This document shows, piece after piece, positions 1 to 7,503 of a stretch of 36,791 bases of DNA. Under the pieces are notes generated by a model. The model had not been told where the DNA came from and searched no databases. It worked only from the letters and a program-made list of their open reading frames with translations. Position numbers and translations under genes: made by a program. Each line of letters opens with the position of its first letter. The stretch's first letter is position 1. This DNA is from Gammaproteobacteria bacterium (GTDB taxonomy: Bacteria; Pseudomonadota; Gammaproteobacteria; Pseudomonadales; Pseudomonadaceae): contig CAJCIO010000098.1 in the NCBI GenBank assembly GCA_903970465.1, positions 1 to 36,791 of the forward strand, in the 5' to 3' direction.

Positions 1-516
1 AAGTATTTCGCCGATGGCTTGTTTGAGGGTTCGCTGGGCTTTGGTGGCGAGGAGAGTGCCGGCGCATCGTTCCTGAGGCGCGATGGCAGCGTCTGGAGCA
101 CCGACAAGGATGGCCTGATTCCTTCATTGCTGGCCGCCGAAATGACCGCGCGCACCGGGCGCGACCCCAGTCAGGCCTATCAGGCGCTGACCGAGGCACT
201 CGGCGAGCCGTTTTCGACCCGTGTCGAAGCCAAGGCCAATCCACAGCAAAAGGCGTTGCTGAGCAAGTTGTCCCCGGAGCAGGTGACCTCGACCGAGCTG
301 GCGGGCGAGAAGATCGAGCAGGTGCTCAGCCATGCGCCTGGCAACAACCAGGCGATAGGTGGCTTGAAGGTGATCACGGCCAACGGCTGGTTCGCCGCGC
401 GGCCGTCGGGCACTGAAGATATCTACAAGATCTACGCCGAGAGCTTTGTCGATGAGGCGCACTTGCAGCGTCTGGTGAGCGAGGCGCAGGTGCTGGTAGA
501 CAGCGCTATTGCCTAA
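1..516 (+). CDS. pgm: phosphoglucomutase (alpha-D-glucose phosphate-specific), C-terminal part
   Basis: This is the 3' portion of a gene whose start lies before the window; the frame is open from base 1 to the TAA ending at 516. The protein interconverts glucose-6-phosphate and glucose-1-phosphate in the cytoplasm and so feeds UDP-glucose, glycogen and trehalose synthesis. Near the left edge is the sugar-binding loop of alpha-phosphohexomutases (GFGGEESAG). Near the C-terminus is the phosphate-binding loop (RPSGTEDIYKIYAESF), which ends the fourth domain of the family. About 170 residues of an expected roughly 550 are present. The piece matches the glucose-specific Pgm type better than AlgC-type phosphomannomutase/phosphoglucomutase because of the GEESAG context and the YKIYAESF ending. 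galU, the next step towards UDP-glucose, lies about 20 kb downstream. The gene converges on a pirin gene across a repeat-rich spacer. Confidence 0.93.
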   Translation, partial: KYFADGLFEGSLGFGGEESAGASFLRRDGSVWSTDKDGLIPSLLAAEMTARTGRDPSQAYQALTEALGEPFSTRVEAKANPQQKALLSKLSPEQVTSTELAGEKIEQVLSHAPGNNQAIGGLKVITANGWFAARPSGTEDIYKIYAESFVDEAHLQRLVSEAQVLVDSAIA

Positions 517-546
517 TCGCCAGGGCCGTAACTTCAATAGGGACAG

Positions 547-636
547 GGTTACCTGAGTAAGGGCGCTGGCCCCGACAGGGTACGTCAGTCACAGAATATG
601 TGGCTGAGGTAACCAATCGGGGCCATCCCCTCGCTA
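547..636. repeat. interleaved inverted repeats, degenerate REP-like pair
   Basis: Two perfect 8-bp inverted repeats occur in the interleaved order a-b-a'-b'. GGTTACCT (547-554) pairs with AGGTAACC (607-614), and GGCCCCGA (568-575) pairs with TCGGGGCC (617-624). On the minus strand the right half reads GCGAGGGGATGGCCCCGA, resembling a degraded Pseudomonas REP core, and the left half is a poorer copy in the opposite direction. It sits between the convergent ends of pgm and the pirin gene, so it may also act as a transcription end point, but neither strand has a U-tract. Confidence 0.55.
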
Positions 637-665
637 TAGGCCTGCCAGGGGGATAGGGTTTTTAA

Positions 666-1370
666 TCACGCCACATCCACCAGCACTATCTCGCTGTCTT
701 CCAGCGCGGTCACCAGCAGCACGGGTTCGTTATCAATCGCGATACCGTCTCGAGCTTTAGCCTGTAACCCATTGATTTCAATAGATCCAGTTGCCGGAAC
801 CAGATAGGCCTTGCGGCCGTTTTCCAGCACGTACTGAGCTGTTTCTCCCTTCTTCAGCGTCGCCGCGACCAATCGTGCATCCGCGCGAATGCGCAGGCTC
901 ACATCATCCTCGGGCTTGCCGCTGGCAAGCGTCACGAAGCCTTCGCCGCGATCCCCTTTAGGGAAGGGTCGCGCACCCCACGAAGGGGCTGCACCAAGCT
1001 GGTCGTCATCCGGGAAAATCCAGATCTGGAAAATCCGCGTTTCGATGGACTCGTGGTTGTACTCGCTGTGCTGCACGCCAGAGCCTGCACTCATCACTTG
1101 AACGTCGCCAGCTTCGGTACGGCCTTTGTTGCCAAGGCTGTCCTGATGGCTGATGGCGCCTTCACGCACATAGGTGATGATTTCCATATCGCGATGTGGG
1201 TGCTGGGGGAAACCGGTACCCGGCGCAATGATGTCATCGTTCCATACGCGCAGATTGCCCCAGTGCACACGGGCGGCATCATGGTACTGAGCGAAAGAAA
1301 AGTGGTGATGGGCATTCAACCAGCCATGGTCGGCTCCACCGAGGGATGCGAAAGGCCGTAGTTCAAGCAT
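666..1370 (-). CDS. pirin family protein (YhhW-type bicupin)
   Basis: A 234-residue bicupin of the pirin family. Members of the YhhW subgroup bind a metal and show quercetin 2,3-dioxygenase activity in vitro; the physiological substrate is usually unknown. The N-terminal cupin shows the metal-ligand set in the expected places: H57 and H59 in GFPQHPHRDME, then H101 and E103 in GSGVQHSEYN. The DSLGN and GDVQVMSAG signatures of the family lie between them. Length is typical for YhhW-like proteins (about 230). The ATG at 1370 is preceded on its strand by TGGAGA at a good distance. It is transcribed alone, divergent from the helicase gene. The natural role is unknown; a redox or stress-linked role is only inference. 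Confidence 0.88.
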   Translation of the reverse strand: MLELRPFASLGGADHGWLNAHHHFSFAQYHDAARVHWGNLRVWNDDIIAPGTGFPQHPHRDMEIITYVREGAISHQDSLGNKGRTEAGDVQVMSAGSGVQHSEYNHESIETRIFQIWIFPDDDQLGAAPSWGARPFPKGDRGEGFVTLASGKPEDDVSLRIRADARLVAATLKKGETAQYVLENGRKAYLVPATGSIEINGLQAKARDGIAIDNEPVLLVTALEDSEIVLVDVA

Positions 1371-1605
1371 GCTGGTCTCCAGACAAGTAAGGGATCATGG
1401 ATAGAAATTCTGTGCTAATAGTGCTCGATTAAAAAGCGCAGAATTCGCAGGTCAAGTATCGGTTTTATCGATGCGTTCATGATTGCCAAGCTGATCTTAT
1501 GCTTGCGATTCGTCGCCTAATGGCTTGATCGCAAAGCAATTGACTGGCCAAGCGTGGCCATTGGGGCGAAGATGTCGACCTGCCGAAAACTTTGTTGGAG
1601 TCCGC

Positions 1606-4158
1606 GTGCCGAGCCGTCCCTCCCGATTGTCCGTCGATCTGCTGCCACCCGCCGAGTTGCCCTGGTTCAAGCGCCTTGCCGCGCGATTGCTTGGGCGCGG
1701 GCTCAATGGCCTGAAGGCCCAGCACCGTGACTCCTGGTTTCACGGCCATGCGGCCGGGCACCGCGCCGGGCACGCGGATGGCGTGCACGAGGGTTATGAG
1801 GACGGTCATCTGGATGGGCTGGCGCAAGGTCGCCAGGTCCTGGTGATTCGCGACACCCGCCCGGCGGCTGCGGGCACGCCAGGTGTGGACGATGCGCTCT
1901 TCGACGATTGGCGCCTGGGCTTGAGCGCCGAGCTCAAGAAGCGCATCAAGGCCGATGTCGCCACGCGCCTGCCCACCCATCAGCAACCCAGCGCCGCGCA
2001 ATGGAAGATGATTTTCAGCGACACGCCGTCCACGTGCGTGATCGCGGGTGCCGGTGCCGGCAAGTCGAGCTCACTGGTGCTGCGCATCGTGCTGCTGGTG
2101 CACTACCTCGGCTATGAACTCGATGCCTTGACGGTGGTGACCTTCACCCGTGAATCGCGCAAGGACTTCATCGCCCGGCTGGTAGCGATGATGGGCCTGT
2201 GGGGCCGTGTGCTGAGCCCTCGGGACGCGCAACAGCTGGTGCGCACCTTTCATTCGCGGATTCTGCCGATGGTGCGCAGCCTGCCGGGCTTCGCCCAGCT
2301 ACAAGCGTTCGAAAACCTTGGCAGCACCCCAGTAGCGAGGGGGCTTGCCGGCGATGGCGGCGCTTCAGGCACGCAAGGGGTGTTGGCCGGATTTTCGGAG
2401 GCGAGCCCCCTCGCTGCAGAAGAGGCCGACAGCAACCCCTTCGATCTGCGCCTTAACGACACGCAGCGCCTGCAGATGAACCTGTGCTATCGGGATCTGA
2501 TGGCGGGCGACGAGCGTTTTGCCGAACTGATCGACCTGATGCGTCGCGAGGCCCTGCAGCTCACCCGCCTGGAACGCGATCATCCCGACGTGCAAAAGCG
2601 CGCCGCAGTAACTGAACTGGCGTCGAAGCGCGACGAAGAGCTCTGCGACAGTATCGAGGACCTGTGGTTTCGCGCTGGAGCCTGGCCGATCCAAGGCATC
2701 GAACCGGACCGTACGCCCCTGCAAATCAACGGCCATCGTTTCCACTGCCACGGCTATATCCCGGCGCTGGATGCCTGGGTGGTGCTGGGTTTCGATCCCG
2801 GCGAAAGCCAGCAGATCAAGCGTAATGGTGCCAAGTTGCCGGTCTGGGCCGAATGGACCATCAAGCGCACACTGTTTCAAGCTTTCAGCCCTAAACCTAT
2901 CATTTGGCTAGAAAATTACGCCAGCGCCCGGCGCCTGATCCAGAGCCTGGCGGGTGATGCCGTGGCCGGGCCGGGGTTCGCCTACAAGGTCAATGGTGAG
3001 CTGGCGCCCGCACCATTGCTTGATGCCTTCGTGGCAACCGCCGGCTTTATCGAAAACCTGGGGCTGGACGTGGCGGCTGCCGTGTGCGCCATGACCTTCG
3101 CCAGCGAAGACCCTGATCGGCTGTTCTTCGAGGCGTTGAGCCGGTACTGGCGGGCCTTCGAACAACATTTGCAGGCGCAGACGCCGCCCATCATGACCTA
3201 CAACCGCATGTTTGCCCTGTTTGGCGAGAACAACCCGGAAAACCTGCGGTTGATCGCCGATCCGCTATTGCGCTCGATATCGCACTTGATGATCGACGAA
3301 TTCCAGGATGTGTCACCGCAGATCGTCTCCTGGTTGCGCGCCAGCCTGCGGGAGATCCGTCGGCGAGGCGCGGACTTGCACCGCGGCCGTGCCGCGCAGC
3401 ATTCTTCGCTGTTGGTGGTGGGGGATGACTGGCAGTCGATCTACGGCTGGCGTGGCAGCTCGCCACGGTACTTTACCGAGTTCACCAAGACCTTCGCCGC
3501 GCACGCTACCACGCGCGTGATGCTCAGCGACAACTACCGCAGCCATCAGCACATCATCGATGCTGCCGAGCATCTGGTGAAGTCCACCCCGGCGATGGCT
3601 GGTAAAAAAGCCCGGTCAGTGGGCGGTGACGCGTCTGCGCTGGAGCCTGTTCGCGTCTACGAACGCGACGATGAAGCCCTCGCGCGGCGCTTGACCGACC
3701 ATTATCAGCGTGGCGACTCAGTGTTGGTTCTATATCGAAAATATTCTAATAAATCCATATTAAACAAGCATATAGATGGCATTGTTCAAGAGGATTATAG
3801 AAAGCCCGCTGATCAACGGCGTCTCAAGCAGTTGACCTATCACAGCGCCAAGGGGCTGCAGGCCGACGTGGTGTTCCTGGTGGGTGACTGCCAACACGTG
3901 ACCCGCTCGCCCTACAAGAATCAGCTCTATCGACTGGCATGCCTGAGCGCGGCAGGCGAGACCGAAGGCTATGACAAGGCGCAGCGCGACGAGGCGCTGC
4001 GCCTGGCTTATGTCGGCGTCACGCGGGCAGTCCGGTACTGTTATTGGTATGTCGATGCCCCAGGAAAGGACGGTGCGGCGGGCATAGCCAAGGCCTCGGA
4101 CCATGTCGACGGCGGCAAACCGTTTTTTGCAGATCATCGAGCCACTCGGATGAGCTGA
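1606..4158 (+). CDS. UvrD/Rep-family superfamily 1 DNA helicase (helicase IV-like)
   Basis: An 850-residue SF1 helicase. Motifs in order, counted from the GTG at 1606: Walker A AGAGAGKS at 147-154, motif II DEFQD near 564, motif III GDDWQSIYGWRG near 606, a YRS element soon after, motif V HSAKG near 746 and motif VI VGVTRA near 803. These are the ATP-binding and coupling motifs of the UvrD/Rep/HelD group, so an ATP-driven 3'-5' DNA unwinding role in repair or replication restart is expected. A long region between motifs Ia and II (about 240-560) is unlike UvrD and recalls helicase IV. The GTG start is preferred because GGAG lies 5 nt before it; an in-frame ATG at 1525 has no such site and would add an atypical tail. 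Two oddities: a REPIN is translated in frame (residues about 243-270), and residues 706-735 use a cluster of rare AT-rich codons. Confidence 0.85.
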   Translation: MPSRPSRLSVDLLPPAELPWFKRLAARLLGRGLNGLKAQHRDSWFHGHAAGHRAGHADGVHEGYEDGHLDGLAQGRQVLVIRDTRPAAAGTPGVDDALFDDWRLGLSAELKKRIKADVATRLPTHQQPSAAQWKMIFSDTPSTCVIAGAGAGKSSSLVLRIVLLVHYLGYELDALTVVTFTRESRKDFIARLVAMMGLWGRVLSPRDAQQLVRTFHSRILPMVRSLPGFAQLQAFENLGSTPVARGLAGDGGASGTQGVLAGFSEASPLAAEEADSNPFDLRLNDTQRLQMNLCYRDLMAGDERFAELIDLMRREALQLTRLERDHPDVQKRAAVTELASKRDEELCDSIEDLWFRAGAWPIQGIEPDRTPLQINGHRFHCHGYIPALDAWVVLGFDPGESQQIKRNGAKLPVWAEWTIKRTLFQAFSPKPIIWLENYASARRLIQSLAGDAVAGPGFAYKVNGELAPAPLLDAFVATAGFIENLGLDVAAAVCAMTFASEDPDRLFFEALSRYWRAFEQHLQAQTPPIMTYNRMFALFGENNPENLRLIADPLLRSISHLMIDEFQDVSPQIVSWLRASLREIRRRGADLHRGRAAQHSSLLVVGDDWQSIYGWRGSSPRYFTEFTKTFAAHATTRVMLSDNYRSHQHIIDAAEHLVKSTPAMAGKKARSVGGDASALEPVRVYERDDEALARRLTDHYQRGDSVLVLYRKYSNKSILNKHIDGIVQEDYRKPADQRRLKQLTYHSAKGLQADVVFLVGDCQHVTRSPYKNQLYRLACLSAAGETEGYDKAQRDEALRLAYVGVTRAVRYCYWYVDAPGKDGAAGIAKASDHVDGGKPFFADHRATRMS
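2334..2415. repeat. REPIN (inverted REP pair) embedded in the helicase coding sequence
   Basis: Arm 1 AGCGAGGGGGCTTGCC (2334-2349) and arm 2 GGCGAGCCCCCTCGCT (2400-2415) are inverted copies matching at 15 of 16 positions, separated by 50 bases. This is the arrangement of a Pseudomonas REPIN. It is translated in frame without a stop as a Gly/Ala/Ser/Pro-rich stretch and is flanked by normal-looking helicase sequence. REPINs are normally intergenic. Confidence 0.8.
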
Positions 4159-4183
4159 AAGGCATCCGCGACGTGCCGCAGCC

Positions 4184-4444
4184 TCAGCCCACCGCACACA
4201 AAGATTGAGGCGGTATGAAGGCGTCGAGCTCAGCCTCGACCGCCTCGATGATGATCTCTACATCGGCGGCGTTCATGACGGTCGCGCAGGGGATGCCGGC
4301 GATTGCGATGAGAGTCTGGCCGCTGGCGCGATCGAACAATCGCGCGACCATACTGCCGGGGGCGTCCATGCTCGCCTCGAAGCCCAGAGGGTGAAAATGC
4401 CAACGCATGACCTGGCATGCATTGGGGAACGTCATTTTATTCAT
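4184..4444 (-). CDS. DUF1652 domain-containing protein
   Basis: An 86-residue protein that I recognise as DUF1652, a small family found mainly in Pseudomonas with no known function. Recognisable stretches are FPNACQVMRWHFHPLGFEA, the central ARLFDRASGQTLIAIAG, and the acidic C-terminal helix with IIEAVEAELDAF. There is no signal peptide or membrane segment, so it is probably cytoplasmic. The ATG at 4444 is used; a second in-frame ATG three codons later is possible. The gene stands alone and converges on the helicase gene, with 25 bases between the stops. Function cannot be given from sequence. Confidence 0.75.
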   Translation of the reverse strand: MNKMTFPNACQVMRWHFHPLGFEASMDAPGSMVARLFDRASGQTLIAIAGIPCATVMNAADVEIIIEAVEAELDAFIPPQSLCAVG

Positions 4445-4720
4445 GTGCCTGCCCCTAATGCTTCGTGCAGCGATCCGTTGCTGCTCTCAAGGAAGGACCC
4501 AGCCGCAGCTGGAATTGGTGTGCAGGGATAAAAGTAGCACCCGCTGATGACATTGAGACTGATTTCTTACCGGTAACCGGAACTTTTTTCGAGTTTATTG
4601 ACGTGCATCACGGGTGCGCCGACCAATGGACAATTATATTAATTTGCTATCAGGTCTTCTGCGCGACATAACGAACTGAACGGTTAAATAATTAACGCTA
4701 AAATTTTTCTCTCATTCACC

Positions 4721-4745
4721 TCAAGTTCGTGCGAAGGGGCCGATA
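4721..4745 (+). promoter_or_regulatory. FliA (sigma-28) promoter of the chemoreceptor gene
   Basis: TCAAG (4721-4725) is followed after 13 bases by GCCGATA (4739-4745). This is the -35/-10 pattern of Pseudomonas FliA-dependent motility and chemotaxis promoters. It lies about 85 bases before the chosen start of the chemoreceptor and on the same strand, so the gene should be expressed with the late flagellar genes. The rest of the 385-base spacer (4445-4829) shows no gene that I can support. Confidence 0.75.
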
Positions 4746-4829
4746 GACATACCGAGGGCAACCCGTCCTCCCAGGGACCATAACAACAAAGCAGCGGACG
4801 CTATGCACGCCCTTACGAGAGAAAACGAC

Positions 4830-6455
4830 ATGTCCCTACGCCGCCTCAATATCGCCCCTCGCGCCTTTTTGGGATTTGCCTTCATCGCCTTGCTGGTGGT
4901 CGGTCTGGGCTGGTTTGCCACGAGCCGCATCAGCGAGATCCGCGACGCTTCGCTGGAAATGGAAAACAATCAGATCCCCAGCATTACCTTTTTGGGCGAT
5001 CTCTCGGAAAATACCCTGCGGTTGCGAATCCTGTCATTTCGTATCCTGAGCAACCGCGAGCCGGCGGCCTTGAGCGAAGCCGAAACCCGGATCGGCGTAT
5101 TGGTCGATAAAGTTCGTACTGCACAGCGCAACTATGCGGGTCTGACTATCGGCGACGAAGAGTCGACAGTATTTAAACAATTCAGCAACACGCTTGATAA
5201 CTACCTGAGCGCGAAGGACTCAATGTTGAATCTATCGCGGCAAAACAAGATCGACGAGATGCGCGAATTGATCAATACCCGTATCAAGGACGGTACGGAT
5301 CAGATGGGCGATCAAATTCGCGCACTGATCAGTATCAATCAGCGCGAGGCCAAGGAGAACGGCCGGATATCCGCCGAACAGTACCGGTTCGCCAACACCG
5401 GGGTTATCGCCTTCGCTATTTTTGCGTGCCTGCTGACCGTGTTGCTGGCCTGGTTGCTCACCCGCAGCATCGTTCAGCCGTTGAACCAGGCGCTGGAGGC
5501 CGCCCGTACCATCGCCAAAGGCAATCTGACTGCCAGCATCCGCGCTGAGGGTGACGACGAGCCCGCACGCTTGCTGGCGGCGCTGGATGAGATGCAGAGC
5601 AACCTGCGCCGAACCGTATCCCAGATCGCAGGCTCTGCCACGCAACTGGCCTCTGCGGCGGAAGAACTCAGTGCAGTGACCGAAGAGTCTGCCCGTGGTG
5701 TGGTGCAGCAGAATGATGAAATCGAGCAGGCCGCCACGGCGGTCAACCAGATGACCGCAGCGGTAGAGGAGGTCGCACGCAATGCGGTGTCGACCTCTCA
5801 GGCTTCAGCCGACTCGGCCCGCTTTGCGGGTCAGGGCCGGGAGCGGGTGGTTGCCACCGTAAGCGCTATCCAGACCATGACTCAGGATGTGCTGCACACC
5901 TCTCAGTTGATCGAGGGCCTGGCTGCTCAGGGGCGAGATATCGGCAAGGTGCTGGATGTGATTCGCGCCATTGCCGAGCAGACCAATCTGCTGGCGCTCA
6001 ACGCCGCCATCGAGGCCGCACGCGCGGGCGAAGCCGGGCGGGGGTTTGCGGTGGTTGCGGATGAAGTCCGCGCCTTGGCCCATCGCACTCAGCAGTCGAC
6101 CCGCGAGATTGAGCAGATGGTGGCCGGTATCCAGAGCGGCACCGGCGATGCGGTGCAGTCGATGGAGCAAAGCACCGCGCGCAGCCAGAGCACCCTGAAC
6201 CTGGCCCGTGACGCCGATGGTGCGCTGGTACAGATTGCCGAGTCGGTGGCTTTGATCAACGAACGCAACCTGGTGATCGCCAGCGCCTCGGAAGAGCAGG
6301 CGCAAGTCGCCCGCGAGGTGGACCGCAATCTAGTGAATATCCGCGACCTGGCCAATCAGACGGCCACCGGCGCGCAGCAGACCAGCGCTGCCAGCCATGA
6401 GCTTTCGCGTCTGGCCGTGGACCTCAACGCCTTGGTGGCACGCTTCACAGTGTGA
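4830..6455 (+). CDS. methyl-accepting chemotaxis protein (4HB ligand-binding type)
   Basis: A 541-residue transmembrane chemoreceptor. The layout is a short cytoplasmic N-terminus, TM1 (about 12-33, with [15 protein letters not shown]), a periplasmic helical domain of about 155 residues of the 4HB_MCP size, TM2 (about 190-212, with [16 protein letters not shown]), HAMP, then the long signalling coiled coil. The conserved hairpin tip that contacts CheA and CheW begins near residue 383 ([18 protein letters not shown]). EE-containing methylation helices flank it. The C-terminus lacks a CheR-tethering pentapeptide and ends in LVARFTV. The ATG at 4830 has GAGAG 8 nt upstream; the earlier in-frame ATG at 4803 lacks a ribosome site and would spoil the usual short N-terminus. 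The ligand is not predictable. A FliA promoter lies upstream and no che genes are adjacent. Confidence 0.92.
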   Translation: MSLRRLNIAPRAFLGFAFIALLVVGLGWFATSRISEIRDASLEMENNQIPSITFLGDLSENTLRLRILSFRILSNREPAALSEAETRIGVLVDKVRTAQRNYAGLTIGDEESTVFKQFSNTLDNYLSAKDSMLNLSRQNKIDEMRELINTRIKDGTDQMGDQIRALISINQREAKENGRISAEQYRFANTGVIAFAIFACLLTVLLAWLLTRSIVQPLNQALEAARTIAKGNLTASIRAEGDDEPARLLAALDEMQSNLRRTVSQIAGSATQLASAAEELSAVTEESARGVVQQNDEIEQAATAVNQMTAAVEEVARNAVSTSQASADSARFAGQGRERVVATVSAIQTMTQDVLHTSQLIEGLAAQGRDIGKVLDVIRAIAEQTNLLALNAAIEAARAGEAGRGFAVVADEVRALAHRTQQSTREIEQMVAGIQSGTGDAVQSMEQSTARSQSTLNLARDADGALVQIAESVALINERNLVIASASEEQAQVAREVDRNLVNIRDLANQTATGAQQTSAASHELSRLAVDLNALVARFTV

Positions 6456-6468
6456 GCCTTGATCAGGT

Positions 6469-6488
6469 GCCCGGCAGTCGCGCCGGGC
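6469..6488 (+). terminator. hairpin after the chemoreceptor gene
   Basis: GCCCGGC (6469-6475) and GCCGGGC (6482-6488) form a perfect 7-bp stem with a 6-base loop, 13 bases after the stop codon. It lacks a good U-tract, so it is only a possible terminator or mRNA 3'-end stabiliser. Confidence 0.45.
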
Positions 6489-6570
6489 CGTCAATCTTGA
6501 ACCTCCGGCCCGGCTACCTGTCGTTTATAGGGAGAGTGGCAATAATCACGTTAGTGATGGAGGTTTCACC

Positions 6571-6894
6571 ATGCTGGACAAAGCGACGGACTATGAAGAC
6601 CATAAAAACGGCCCACTAGAGGGGCAAGAAAGCGTCCACGAGGAAACCCTCGCCAATCATTGCACCATCCGCGTGACCGTAACCCCGTTGGCGCACAATC
6701 CGAAACGGCCACAGTGGCAGGTGGTGGTGGTGTCGCCAGAGGGGAAGGAGATTCACAACGAAACCTCAGTGGCCAAGGATGATCACTGGACGGTGAAAAA
6801 ACTGCTCGATTGGGGGATCGATCAAGGGAAGCGCGTAGCGGCCGGTCACCATGGTGCGCCACTGGACGATCATCATCAGAAGACGCCTATCTGA
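6571..6894 (+). CDS. hypothetical protein, 107 residues
   Basis: A small soluble protein that I do not recognise as a named family. The ATG at 6571 follows a strong GGAGG (6559-6563) at ideal spacing. The sequence begins with a charged segment rich in Asp, Glu and Lys, followed by a likely beta-rich core (TIRVTVTPLAHNP, QWQVVVVSPEGKEIHNETS), an amphipathic helix (WTVKKLLDWGIDQGKRVAA) and a His/Asp-rich tail (GHHGAPLDDHHQK) that could bind metal. There is no signal peptide or membrane span. It stands alone, 115 bases after the chemoreceptor stop and behind that gene's hairpin, so it may have its own promoter. A REPIN follows it. Function unknown. Confidence 0.75.
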   Translation: MLDKATDYEDHKNGPLEGQESVHEETLANHCTIRVTVTPLAHNPKRPQWQVVVVSPEGKEIHNETSVAKDDHWTVKKLLDWGIDQGKRVAAGHHGAPLDDHHQKTPI

Positions 6895-6934
6895 TCCAGC
6901 GTCCGGGCAGCTGAAAACATACGCGCCAATGTAG

Positions 6935-7012
6935 GAGGGGGCTTGCCCCCGATTGCGATCCATCAGTCACCGCTGGGTGACGGATAAAACGTAATCGGGG
7001 GCAAGCCCCCTC
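6935..7012. repeat. REPIN between the small hypothetical gene and csrA
   Basis: Two perfect 20-bp inverted arms, 6935-6954 and 6993-7012, each contain the REP core GAGGGGGCTTGCCCCC, which folds into its own GGGGGC-TT-GCCCCC hairpin. Between them is a further small stem, GTCACC (6966-6971) with GGTGAC (6976-6981). It sits between the 3' ends of two convergent genes, the usual place, and may also end transcription from either side. The core differs from that of the REPIN inside the helicase gene, so two REP subtypes are present. No RAYT transposase gene is in the window. Confidence 0.9.
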
Positions 7013-7036
7013 ACTGCATGTGTAGATCGGCGTGCC

Positions 7037-7228
7037 TTAGTGGCCGTCTTTCTCTGGAGCAGGGCTGCCGGCCTGGATCTTCTTGAAGATCTCTTCGCGG
7101 TGCACCTGGACTTCCTTGGGTGCGTCGATGCCAATACGCACTTGCATGCCTTTGACCCCCAAAATGGTAACGGTGATGTCGTCGTTGATGATGATGCTTT
7201 CGCCTACCTTGCGGGTGAGAATCAGCAT
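7037..7228 (-). CDS. csrA: carbon storage regulator CsrA/Rsm family
   Basis: A 63-residue RNA-binding dimer that represses or stabilises target mRNAs by binding A(N)GGA motifs, often over the ribosome site. In Pseudomonas it is sequestered by RsmX/Y/Z-type RNAs under GacS/GacA control. The key RNA-contact residues of CsrA are all present: L4, R6, V40, V42, R44 and I47 ([24 protein letters not shown]). The tail differs from both the classical RsmA (62 residues) and RsmE types as I remember them, so I leave the paralogue unnamed. The ATG at 7228 is preceded by AGGAG at good spacing. It is monocistronic, with a 275-base leader/promoter region before it. Confidence 0.93.
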   Translation of the reverse strand: MLILTRKVGESIIINDDITVTILGVKGMQVRIGIDAPKEVQVHREEIFKKIQAGSPAPEKDGH

Positions 7229-7235
7229 GAATGGC

Positions 7236-7245
7236 TCCTAAGTCC
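7236..7245 (-). promoter_or_regulatory. csrA leader with two GGA motifs
   Basis: On the minus strand the bases before the start read AAAGGACTTAGGAGCCATTC. Two GGA triplets lie close together, and the second is part of the ribosome binding site. This is the pattern of a CsrA/Rsm target, so negative autoregulation of translation is plausible but not shown. Confidence 0.45.
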
Positions 7246-7420
7246 TTTACGCAAAAAAATGTGTCCGATGGTCGGTGTCTTCCGCTGCACCCCCCACTTA
7301 ATGGACGCACGGATGAAGATTTAATTCCGTTACGGGAATCCTCGTCGACACGTCCTGAAGCGGAATACTGGCGAAATGGGAACGATACCCAAAGGAAGTA
7401 TGGCTGGGTTTATGCTAAAC

Positions 7421-7451
7421 CGCCGGATAACTGCGCACATGATATCCGGCG
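7421..7451. other. 9-bp perfect dyad in the csrA upstream region
   Basis: CGCCGGATA (7421-7429) and TATCCGGCG (7443-7451) are perfect inverted repeats around a 13-base centre that contains TGCGCACAT. The same nonamer recurs at 7495-7503, just before the end of the GH15 gene. The dyad is 53-83 bases past the GH15 stop on the minus strand and about 195 bases before the csrA start. It could be a GH15 terminator without a U-tract or an operator. The 275-base spacer holds no gene that I can support. Confidence 0.45.
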
Positions 7452-7503
7452 AAGCGGCAGATGTCCTGCAACCTTTTATTCATCTGGCAACAATTGCGCA
7501 CAT

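Noticed and set aside
1525..1605. Earlier ATG start for the helicase
   Set aside because: No ribosome site before it, and the added residues (MIAKQLTGQAWPLGRRC) are not helicase-like. The GTG at 1606 has GGAG at proper spacing.
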